Source: Acidipropionibacterium virtanenii
Lineage (GTDB): Bacteria; Actinomycetota; Actinomycetes; Propionibacteriales; Propionibacteriaceae
Reading direction: 5' to 3'
DNA: 64,000 bases
NCBI RefSeq assembly: GCF_003325455.1
Contig: NZ_CP025198.1
Span: 372,001-436,000 of the forward strand
The notes under the pieces are model-generated. The model was given only the letters and a program-made list of their open reading frames with translations. It made no database searches and was not told the DNA's origin. The stretch's first letter is position 1. The number at the start of each line of letters is the position of its first letter. Made by a program: the position numbers and the translations under genes. Shown in pieces: positions 28,901-35,953 of the stretch.

Positions 28901-31900
28901 GTGCGCACCAAGCTGCGCCGCGCCCTGGACCTGTCGGTCGAGCCTGATGCCGAGGGGATCCGCGCCGAACGGACCAGGCTGCGCTCGGCCGGCGGGCGTC
29001 TGAGGCAGTACCAGCACGGGCTGCACGATCCGGTCGCCGGGGGGCTCTCGTACTTCAGCGCGCGCACCAGCCTGCTCGCCCAGGGCGACGGGCCGACACT
29101 GCGTCTGGAGCCCGAACGGCTGTCGACGCTGGCGGTCGGAGAGGTCTCGCGGTTGCGCGACAGCCTGCCGGGGCTGCGCAGCGCCCTGTGGAACCAGGAT
29201 CCGGGCGCGATCGGCCAGATGCTCTATCTTCGTGACGCCGTCGATCCTGCTCGGCTGCCGGCCCTGCTGGACGCCGTCGACGAGCTGCGCGCGGCCTTCG
29301 CCGATGCCGGCCCCGATGCGGCCGCCGCCAGGACCGGATCTCCGGACCAGATCAGGCTGCTGTGCGAGGCGCTCGACGAGCCGACGCTCACCCGGGAGAC
29401 GGTTGCGGAACTGGGCACCCCGCAGTGGCAGCGCGGTGCCGCGATGCTGGACGCCGGCCTGGCCGAGTTCGACAGGGTGCGGCCCAATGCGCTGGCCTTC
29501 TACCGTCCCGACGTGCTCTCCGGCCCGCTGGACCAGGTGCGCGCCGACCTGGTCGACGCCAAGAGCGCCATGTTCGGCAAGGCCCGCAAGTGCGAGAGGG
29601 CGCTGGCGCCGCTGGCGCCCTACGCCACCGGCCGTCCGATGACCGACGATCCGCAGCTGCTGCTGGCGATGGCCGACGAGCTCATCTCCCTGCGGCACCG
29701 GGTGGGACGGCTCGCCGAGCTGGCAGCCGAGACGGTTCCGGCGATGACGGCGCGCTGGGCCGGGCGGTGGAGCCCGCTGGACGCGGCCTCGCGCGAGGCC
29801 GCGCGCTCGGCGATCGGGTGGCACCGTGAGGTGGCCTCCCTGCCGGCCAGGCCAGGATCGCGTCCGACCCCCTTCCAGGAGGCCGCCGGCACTCTGCTGG
29901 ACGCCGCGGACCGGCGGACCGCCGCCTCCCGCATCCGACGCTGCCAGGCGGCGGCGCGCACCCTCGCCGAGGTATCCGGGGGCACGATCGCCGCCGATGA
30001 GGTGCTGGACGCCGCCCCGGTGGCCGGCAGCCGGGAGTTCCGCCTCAAGGAGCTGACCACTCGCAACGAGATCAACGCGCGGCTGGCGGCGTTCCGCGGC
30101 AACGGCCTGGACCAGGCCGTCGGCCAGATGCTCTCTCACGACGTCGCGCCCGCCGACGTCGGCGACGCCTTCGAGCGCGGGCTGGCGGCCGCGACCCTGT
30201 CGGAGGGGGAGCGTCGGGCCTCCTTCGGCAGATTCAGCCCGGCCGAGCAGACCGACACCATCGACGGCTATCTCAGGTCCACCGAGAGCATCCGCCGGGT
30301 GCTGCCCGAACTCCTCATCGCACAGACCCTGGGCAACCACCGCCCCGCCCTGGACGGGGAGACCGCCCGGCTGGCGACGCTGCGCAGCGAGATCAACCGC
30401 AGGCGCGGCCGGGGCCGCACGATCCGCTCGCTGTTCTCCGAGTACGGCGATCTCATCAGCCACATCACGCCCTGCGTGCTGGTATCCCCCGACTCGGTGG
30501 CCCGCTTCATCCCGGCCGACCGGTCCGATTTCGACCTGGTGGTCTTCGACGAGGCCTCCCAGATCACCGTCGCATCGGCGGTGGGCGCGATGGGCCGGGG
30601 CAGGGCCGTCGTCGTGTGCGGCGACTCCCACCAGATGCCGCCGACCTCCTTCGCCCAGCTGGTGCGCGACGACGAGTTCGCCGACGAGGAGCTGGCCGAC
30701 GAGGAGTCGATCCTCGGCGAGTGCGTGGCCGCCCAGGTGCCCCGTCACTGGCTGTCGTGGCACTATCGCAGCCGGGTGGAGTCGCTCATCGCCTTCTCGA
30801 ACCAGCACTACTACGAGGGCAAACTGTCCTCCTTCCCCAGCCCGCTGCCCGACGGCCGCGACGACGGGCCGGACGGATACGGGATCCTCATGCACCCGGT
30901 GGTCGACGGCCAGTTCATCCACTCCTCGCAGCGGGGGCGGCCCAAGGGGCTGCTGCGCACCAATCCACTGGAGGCCGACGCCGTCGTCGCCGACATCCGC
31001 CGCCGCTTCGAGGCCTCCCCGGACCTGTCGCCGTCGATCGGCGTGGTGACCTTCAACGCCCAGCAGCGCGACCTCATCGAGACCCGGCTGCGGGATCTGG
31101 ACGATCCCCGGATCACGGCCTGCCTGGATTCCCCCGACGGCGTCTTCATCAAGAACCTGGAGAACGTCCAGGGAGATGAGCGCGACGTCATCCTCTTCTC
31201 GGTGGCGTTCTCCGCCGACGAGAACGGCAACGTGCCGCTGAACTTCGGGCCGCTCAACCGCCCCGGAGGGGAGCGGCGGCTCAATGTGGCGATCACCCGG
31301 GCGCGGCGTCAGGTGGTGATGTTCTGCAGCTTCCAGATCGACCAGCTGCATGCCGACCGGAGTCGCTCGGTCGGGCTGCACCACCTCAAGGACTATCTCC
31401 GGGTGGCCGCCACCGGACCGGAGATCATCGCCGACGCCGGCCCGGCCCGGGGCTCCGACCGCCACACCGATGACATCGCCGCCGCGTTGCGGGCCGCGGG
31501 GCTGTCGGTGCGCACCGATGCGGGCATGTCCGATTTCCGGATCGATCTGGTGCTGTCGGATCCCGCCGAACCCGAGATGCCGCTGGTGGCGGTGCTGCTG
31601 GACGGCCCGTCGTGGAACCGGCGCGAGACGGTGTACGACCGGGACGTGCTGCCCACGACGGTGCTGGCCGGCATGATGGGCTGGCCCGATGTGGAGCGGG
31701 TGTGGCTGCCCGAGTGGCTCAACGACCGCGACTCCGTGATCGTCCGGCTGGTCGCCTCGGTGCAGAGGGAGCAGGCGGTACAGGGGGAGCAGGCGGCGCG
31801 GCCGGTTGGGACCGAGGACATCGCCCGGCCGGACGACACAGCTCTGCTGGAGAGCCCTCCCGACGATGATCATGAGTCTGACAAGGTGATTGACGCCCCG

Positions 31901-32668
31901 ACTCTGCCGATCGCCGAGGATGCGGAAGGCGGGCATCCGGATGCTGAGGCCGCCGACGGTGCCGGACTGCAGACCGGAACCGATGCGGCGCCCGGACCGG
32001 GGGACACCGCCATCGGTGATCTCGGCACCCGGGCTGTGGCGCGCGCCGCCGCAGGGCGGCGGACCGACGGTGCGGACACGGCTGCGGATCAGCAGATCGC
32101 CGCGGATGCGCAGATCTCCGAGCGTCTGACGAGCGTCACCGAGTTCATGGCATGGCCCGAGCACCGGTTCGGGGAGCGCGATCTCCTCGACGAGGCGAAC
32201 CTTCGCACCGACGCCCGGGAGCAGGTCCACCGGGCGGCCCACGAGATCTGCATGGCCGAGTTCCCGATTCAGGAGCGACGATTCCACTACCTGGTGGCGC
32301 GGGCCTTCGGCCTGACCCGGATGCAGGCGTCGCGCCAGGAGCAGATCGCCTCGCTGCTGCGCGGGGCGGACGTCATCACCGACTCCCACGGCTTCGTGTG
32401 GCCGAAGGGTGTGAGCCCGGAGTCGATGAGCTCGCATCGACGTCATCAGCTCGATCACGGGATCGGGATGGAGGAGATCCACCCCGTCGAGTGGGCGAAT
32501 CTTGTGGCCGACGTGAGCAGTCGCATCGGGCCAGGGGCCTCACGCGACGGCCTTGTCAGGGCCGTCTTCGCCGAACTCGGCGAGAACCCGCACCGCCTCA
32601 CCCGGTCGATCCGCGACGTCATCGAACAGGGCCTGGGCAGCGCCCCGCCGCTCCCCGGGAACATCTGA
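25940..32668 (+). CDS. Giant HEPN-DUF4011-helicase-endonuclease-DUF3320 protein (candidate defence factor)
   Basis: 2242 residues. Domains in order: a Swt1-type HEPN domain (about 1-135) with the RNase motif R91-N-A-V-A-H96; a Glu/Asp/Pro-rich linker (140-205); a beta-rich region (210-390); a transglutaminase-like segment with TCLDTT and DGHAFLG (about 470-505); DUF4011 from about 629 (LLDLSLRNRLIN); and a COG1112-type superfamily 1 helicase with Walker A GPPGTGKS (about 924), DEASQ (about 1537), HYRSR and the final motif NVAITRARRQ. These are followed by an MTES_1575/Vsr-like endonuclease domain (about 1843-1940), an acidic linker and DUF3320 (about 2080-2240). Related COG1112 helicase-nuclease fusions occur in antiphage systems such as Mokosh. 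Defence is therefore inferred, not shown. ATG 25940 was preferred over GTG 25910 because AGGAAAGG precedes it. Confidence 0.9.
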   Translation: MEFHRSDYLRRALFETLPAHLEPYVRRRLAESYGPNWSLPSRDGRSGGAAEELSDLSMQIWALTALGPGRTPILRTEPAFRSRLHEVRQARNAVAHGAELDRYQTLAALGSVREVLKEIGADAGVAEVTSFYDAVAGSSWTAPTSSPEPASAPVEDQEAHGGDSPATDDEAPDPQEDTAFRAPRRALRASDEFSALGASDEPEQDRNPLDAVRLDVTFAPVVSYAQAVAGLATPISVALSLPQDVMHASDAPTGDGEADPSRWRVGAEEDQTPAETMHRVVPPVDGAQGHRLAGLRITVVMENEGTAITEPWHFGVDLLTDPIERSSTIRLDRTELLQMTSQALTTVRIRVESQDREREVTVDGPVVLAARQWRLRDSVGNAARTLATFVQPQQTELPELWRRAADHLRTVTGSAALNGYQESAERVDATIAALCEAIVEKDVAYSAPPTNWSDEGQRIRTAEEVLEGRLATCLDTTILMASALEFVDLQPLLLLLDGHAFLGYWKTEDHGPEPIAASGPSLINHIDRGDIGLVETTALTNADAVSPATLHHAARQAMLPDGSAVLFAVSVHEARERGVAALPVRGHDESGQAVEVSYQPAERPIITPDPAPPLTRAPRRPKGPAQVEKWKRQLLDLSLRNRLINCPDSAIRRHSIVGLAVPSSLTGTFEDLVSGGTQLYLNPRDAQTSVDDETFLAAQLLERQGVTTDLPVEAYDSALQKIAADTRTLIEETGANNLFLAVGSLVWRSGERDLRSPLILIPVELHRKSRKSLYSITLDRAGSSTPNFSLLERLAVDLGLQIPGLADPEEDAAGLDIDKSLDAVRQALIDNGLGFHVEPTVHLGLFKFGGFRLWKDLEESWEQIARNPLVRHLIETPKDPFVDPNAGEADSDLDELVSRLPIPADASQAAVVSEALAGHTMVVEGPPGTGKSQTITNLIVRAIADGRRVLFVAEKQAALEVVTRRLAGVGVGDLVLNLHDRDQRPEAVRTKLRRALDLSVEPDAEGIRAERTRLRSAGGRLRQYQHGLHDPVAGGLSYFSARTSLLAQGDGPTLRLEPERLSTLAVGEVSRLRDSLPGLRSALWNQDPGAIGQMLYLRDAVDPARLPALLDAVDELRAAFADAGPDAAAARTGSPDQIRLLCEALDEPTLTRETVAELGTPQWQRGAAMLDAGLAEFDRVRPNALAFYRPDVLSGPLDQVRADLVDAKSAMFGKARKCERALAPLAPYATGRPMTDDPQLLLAMADELISLRHRVGRLAELAAETVPAMTARWAGRWSPLDAASREAARSAIGWHREVASLPARPGSRPTPFQEAAGTLLDAADRRTAASRIRRCQAAARTLAEVSGGTIAADEVLDAAPVAGSREFRLKELTTRNEINARLAAFRGNGLDQAVGQMLSHDVAPADVGDAFERGLAAATLSEGERRASFGRFSPAEQTDTIDGYLRSTESIRRVLPELLIAQTLGNHRPALDGETARLATLRSEINRRRGRGRTIRSLFSEYGDLISHITPCVLVSPDSVARFIPADRSDFDLVVFDEASQITVASAVGAMGRGRAVVVCGDSHQMPPTSFAQLVRDDEFADEELADEESILGECVAAQVPRHWLSWHYRSRVESLIAFSNQHYYEGKLSSFPSPLPDGRDDGPDGYGILMHPVVDGQFIHSSQRGRPKGLLRTNPLEADAVVADIRRRFEASPDLSPSIGVVTFNAQQRDLIETRLRDLDDPRITACLDSPDGVFIKNLENVQGDERDVILFSVAFSADENGNVPLNFGPLNRPGGERRLNVAITRARRQVVMFCSFQIDQLHADRSRSVGLHHLKDYLRVAATGPEIIADAGPARGSDRHTDDIAAALRAAGLSVRTDAGMSDFRIDLVLSDPAEPEMPLVAVLLDGPSWNRRETVYDRDVLPTTVLAGMMGWPDVERVWLPEWLNDRDSVIVRLVASVQREQAVQGEQAARPVGTEDIARPDDTALLESPPDDDHESDKVIDAPTLPIAEDAEGGHPDAEAADGAGLQTGTDAAPGPGDTAIGDLGTRAVARAAAGRRTDGADTAADQQIAADAQISERLTSVTEFMAWPEHRFGERDLLDEANLRTDAREQVHRAAHEICMAEFPIQERRFHYLVARAFGLTRMQASRQEQIASLLRGADVITDSHGFVWPKGVSPESMSSHRRHQLDHGIGMEEIHPVEWANLVADVSSRIGPGASRDGLVRAVFAELGENPHRLTRSIRDVIEQGLGSAPPLPGNI

Positions 32669-32759
32669 GATCGGGCTCGGGCCTGTCGGCCACCTACTGG
32701 TCGTGCGGGCCCGGCAGGGCACATATGCTCAGAACCCGGCCGGTGAATGGGAGCCCACC

Positions 32760-32849
32760 GTGATCGCCGGCGACCTCGAAGGATTCACCGTCAACGACAC
32801 CGCGGCCGTCTCCGGCGGACGCGCCGCTGGAAGGAAGATGCACCGATGA
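32760..32849 (+). CDS. Possible 29-residue leader ORF coupled to GH13
   Basis: GTG at 32760 behind GGGAG opens a 29-codon frame (MIAGDLEGFTVNDTAAVSGG, then RAAGRKMHR). Its TGA overlaps the GH13 ATG as ATGA. A TATGCT hexamer about 30 bases upstream could be a -10 box. The spacing suggests translational coupling or a leader peptide. The small size leaves this tentative. Confidence 0.35.
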   Translation: MIAGDLEGFTVNDTAAVSGGRAAGRKMHR

Positions 32850-34636
32850 CCACCCTGATCCACTCCGATCCGCCCTCCTCCGGTGCAGGCGACCCGGGCG
32901 CCGGCGTCCCCCAGGGCGCCGAAGCCACCCATCATGCCGGAACATATCGCGCCGGAACAGAATGGTGGCGCTCCGCGGTGGTCTACCAGATCTATCCGCG
33001 CTCCTTCGCCGACTCCAACGGCGACGGGGTGGGCGATCTGCAGGGCATCATCGACCACCTCGATCACCTGGTGGCCCTCGGCGTCGACGCCGTCTGGCTC
33101 TCCCCGGCCTATCGCTCCCCGATGGCCGACAACGGCTACGACATCTCCGACTACCAGGACGTCGACCCGATCTTCGGCGACCTGGCCGCCATGGACCGGC
33201 TCATCGCCGAGATGCACGCCCGCGGCCTCCGCCTGGTGATGGACCTGGTGGTCAACCACACCTCCGACCAGCACGCCTGGTTCCGCGACGCCCTCACCGG
33301 CCCCGACGCGGAGCACCGCGACTGGTACATCTGGCGAGACCCCCGCCCCGATGCCACCGCCCGCGACGCCGGCCCCGGCCAGTGGCGCGGCGACGAGCCG
33401 AACCGCTGGGTGTCGGCCTTCTCCGGGCCCGTCTGGGCCTGGGACGAGGCCTCGGGCCAGTACTATCTGCACCTCTTCGCCCCCGGCCAGCCCGACCTCA
33501 ACTGGGAGAACCCGAAGGTCCGGGCGGCCGTGTACACGATGATGAACTGGTGGCTCGATCGGGGCGTCGACGGCTTCCGGATGGACGTCATCAACCTCAT
33601 CTCCAAGCCCGCCTGGGGCCCCGACGACACCGGCTCCGGGATGATCGCCTGCTCGGTGGGGCCGCGCCTCCACGAGTTCCTGGCCGAGATGAACCGGGAG
33701 GTGCTGGGGGCCGGAGACAAAGTGCTCATGACTGTCGGCGAGATGCCCGGGGTCACCCTGGACGAGGCCGCCGACGTCAGTGGCCGCGACCGCCACGAGC
33801 TCGACATGGTCTTCCAGTTCGAGCACGTCTGGCTCGACAACGGACCCGACGGCGACAAGTACCGCCCCGCCCCGCTGCGGCTGCCGGAGATGAAGCGCAA
33901 CCTGGCCCGCTGGTCCGGGCTGTGTGAGACGGGCTGGAACTCCCTGTACCTGGGCAACCACGACCAGCCGCGCTACGTCTCGCGCTGGGGAGACGAGTCC
34001 TACCGGGAGCGCTCCTCGACCGCCTGGGCCGCCATGCTGCACGCCCATCCCGGCACGCCGTTCATCTACCAGGGCGACGAGCTGGGCATGACCGACGCCC
34101 ACTTCGAGCGGATCGACCAGTACGAGGACGTCGAGACCCTGGGCTACTGGCGCCAGGCCGTCGAGCTGGACGGCCGCGATCCGGCCGAGGTGATGGCCGG
34201 GGTCCGCTACATCAGCCGCGACAACGCCCGCACCCCGGTGCAGTGGACCGCCGGCGACAATGCCGGTTTCACCACGGGGCATCCGTGGCTGGCGGTCAAC
34301 CCCAATCACGTCGAGATCAACGCCGCCGATCAGGTCGGAAGGCCGGGCAGCGTCTTCGAGTTCCATACGACGCTGTGCCGGCTGCGCCACGAGCTGCCGG
34401 TGCTCATCGAGGGCACCATCGAACTGCTGGACGCCGATCATCCCTGCCTGTGGCGGGTGCGCCGTCGGCACGACGGCGTCATCCTGGATGCGGCGGCGAA
34501 TATGTCCTCGGAGCCCCTGGACCTGTCCGAGAGCTCCGAACCGATCCCCGACGGCCGGGTGGTGCTGAGCAATGTCAGCGGCTCCGCCGCCACCGACCCG
34601 CTGGGTCCCTGGGAGGTCCGCTGGATCCTGTCCTGA
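32846..34636 (+). CDS. GH13 alpha-glucosidase (oligo-1,6-glucosidase-like)
   Basis: 596-residue cytoplasmic GH13 enzyme. Conserved regions are DLVVNHTSDQHAWF, GFRMDVIN (nucleophile Asp247), VGEMPG (acid/base Glu299) and LGNHDQPR (Asp373). The residue after the nucleophile is Val248. In characterised Bacillus enzymes valine here goes with alpha-1,6 specificity, whereas threonine or alanine goes with alpha-1,4, so isomalto-oligosaccharides are the likely substrate. The first 25 residues (Ser/Pro/Gly/Ala-rich) precede the catalytic domain at WWRSAVVYQIYPRSF. The start is ATG 32846 behind GGAAGGA. The convergent LacI gene downstream may not regulate it. Confidence 0.92.
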   Translation: MTTLIHSDPPSSGAGDPGAGVPQGAEATHHAGTYRAGTEWWRSAVVYQIYPRSFADSNGDGVGDLQGIIDHLDHLVALGVDAVWLSPAYRSPMADNGYDISDYQDVDPIFGDLAAMDRLIAEMHARGLRLVMDLVVNHTSDQHAWFRDALTGPDAEHRDWYIWRDPRPDATARDAGPGQWRGDEPNRWVSAFSGPVWAWDEASGQYYLHLFAPGQPDLNWENPKVRAAVYTMMNWWLDRGVDGFRMDVINLISKPAWGPDDTGSGMIACSVGPRLHEFLAEMNREVLGAGDKVLMTVGEMPGVTLDEAADVSGRDRHELDMVFQFEHVWLDNGPDGDKYRPAPLRLPEMKRNLARWSGLCETGWNSLYLGNHDQPRYVSRWGDESYRERSSTAWAAMLHAHPGTPFIYQGDELGMTDAHFERIDQYEDVETLGYWRQAVELDGRDPAEVMAGVRYISRDNARTPVQWTAGDNAGFTTGHPWLAVNPNHVEINAADQVGRPGSVFEFHTTLCRLRHELPVLIEGTIELLDADHPCLWRVRRRHDGVILDAAANMSSEPLDLSESSEPIPDGRVVLSNVSGSAATDPLGPWEVRWILS

Positions 34637-34660
34637 CCCGGCCAGCCGGGCGGTTGACCA

Positions 34661-34726
34661 CGCAGCGCCGGAGTTTGAACGCAACGCCAGGAATACCTGG
34701 CGCTGCGTTCAAACTCCGGCGCTGCG
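34661..34726. terminator. 66-base hairpin between convergent GH13 and LacI genes
   Basis: Two 31-base arms (34661-34691 and 34696-34726) with one mismatch and the 4-base loop AATA. The loop is flanked by CCAGG and CCTGG. It sits 24 bases after the GH13 stop and 53 bases from the LacI stop. A bidirectional terminator is the simplest reading. The arms are far longer than termination needs. Confidence 0.75.
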
Positions 34727-34779
34727 TCGATTCAGGAGAGGGTCGGGCCAGGGAAAAGGGCAGGGAGAGGCGAGGTGGG

Positions 34780-35859
34780 TCACTCCACCCGTCGCGTCGA
34801 CCCCCGCAATGCCAGCGACCACGGCGACTCGGCCGCACGATCCCGGATCCCCAGCACGAGTTCGGCGCACTGGATGCCCTGTTCCCGCAGGTTCTGGTGG
34901 ACGCTGGTCAGACCCGCGCTCCGCGCCTGCGAGGAGTCGTCCCATCCGCTGACCGTCAGTTCGCGTGGCACCTTCAGCCCGTCCTCCCCGGCCACGTCCA
35001 GGACCGCCAGCGCCAGCTGATCGCTCATCGCCACCACGGCGTCGGGACGATGCCTGGGCAGCAGGGTCGAGACCACCCCCCGAGCATTCCGGCGATCATT
35101 GGTGCTCACCACGGCCACCGGGACCCGGGCCCAGTCCAGCCCCAGTTCCTCGCAGGCCGCCCTGAACCCGAGCAGCCTCTGGTGCGCCCCGGGGAACCTG
35201 ATCGACTCGAGGCCCGGCCCGACGATCACCGTCGGCCGCTGGTGGGACGCCAGGGCGAAGCTCAGCACCGCCGGACGAGCCGCCCCGGAGAAGACGTGCC
35301 GTGCGACCGCCCTGGCCGCCGACCGGTCATCGATGGTCACCGTGTGCACCCCCTCGTGGAAGCCGGCGGAGGCGGGCCTCGCCCCCTGGATGGCGACCGG
35401 ACGATCGGTCGCCAGGATGGCGTCCAGCAGCGGCCCGTCGTTGACGCCGGTCCACAGGATGAAGCCGTCGGCCGGTGACTCCCTGATCCGGGCGGCGTCG
35501 CTGACGTCCCCCGCGACCGGCAGCAGGCTGAGGCTCTGGCGCCGCTCCACGCACACCGAGGCGACCCCGGCCAGGAACTGGCCGGACTGCGGGTCGTCGA
35601 AGGCGTACAGCAGGCCCTCGCCGACCACCACGGCGATGCTGTCGGTGTGGCCGCGGCTCAGCGACCGGGCCGAGGGATTCGGCCCGTAGTACCTGAGTTC
35701 ACTCGCCGCCACCCGCACCTTCTCCAGTGTCGAGGCCGCCAGCCGGTCGGGGTGGTTGTACGCGTGAGAGACGGTCATCGTGGACACGCCCGCGGCGCGC
35801 GCGACGTCGGCCATCGTGACCCGCGACTGGGGTCGTGACTGGGACCGCCGGGACGTCAT
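34780..35859 (-). CDS. LacI-family transcriptional regulator
   Basis: 359 residues. The helix-turn-helix is MADVARAAGVSTMTVSHAYNH, preceded by a 15-residue basic tail (SRRSQSRPQSR). The effector domain has PDAVVAMSDQLALAVL and LTVSGWDDSSQ. Two ATGs (35862, 35859) follow GGAGGA, and 35859 has the better spacing. It lies downstream of the secreted CBM enzyme gene on the same strand, so it could control that gene and the divergent importer through the palindrome at 39886. The link is inferred from proximity. Confidence 0.88.
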   Translation of the reverse strand: MTSRRSQSRPQSRVTMADVARAAGVSTMTVSHAYNHPDRLAASTLEKVRVAASELRYYGPNPSARSLSRGHTDSIAVVVGEGLLYAFDDPQSGQFLAGVASVCVERRQSLSLLPVAGDVSDAARIRESPADGFILWTGVNDGPLLDAILATDRPVAIQGARPASAGFHEGVHTVTIDDRSAARAVARHVFSGAARPAVLSFALASHQRPTVIVGPGLESIRFPGAHQRLLGFRAACEELGLDWARVPVAVVSTNDRRNARGVVSTLLPRHRPDAVVAMSDQLALAVLDVAGEDGLKVPRELTVSGWDDSSQARSAGLTSVHQNLREQGIQCAELVLGIRDRAAESPWSLALRGSTRRVE

Positions 35860-35875
35860 CATTCCTCCAAGGCGG

Positions 35876-35945
35876 GGGGCCGGCCGGGCCGGCCCTCCGG
35901 GTTCCTGCTTCATCATGTCGGTCGTGGGGCCGGCCGGGCCGGCCC
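35876..35945. repeat. Pair of 20-base all-GC direct repeats
   Basis: GGGGCCGGCCGGGCCGGCCC occurs at 35876-35895 and again at 35926-35945. Each copy can fold on itself. They lie between the stop of the secreted enzyme gene and the LacI start, so they may act as terminators for the 36-39.6 kb gene or hinder read-through into LacI. Confidence 0.7.
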
Positions 35946-35953
35946 CACCTGCG

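Noticed and set aside
26351-32482. Very long open frame (over 2000 codons) on the minus strand opposite the helicase gene
   Set aside because: It is the GC-rich antisense shadow of a clearly homologous plus-strand gene. Its translation is low-complexity (Gly/Arg/Val/Glu/Gln-rich) with no recognisable domain.
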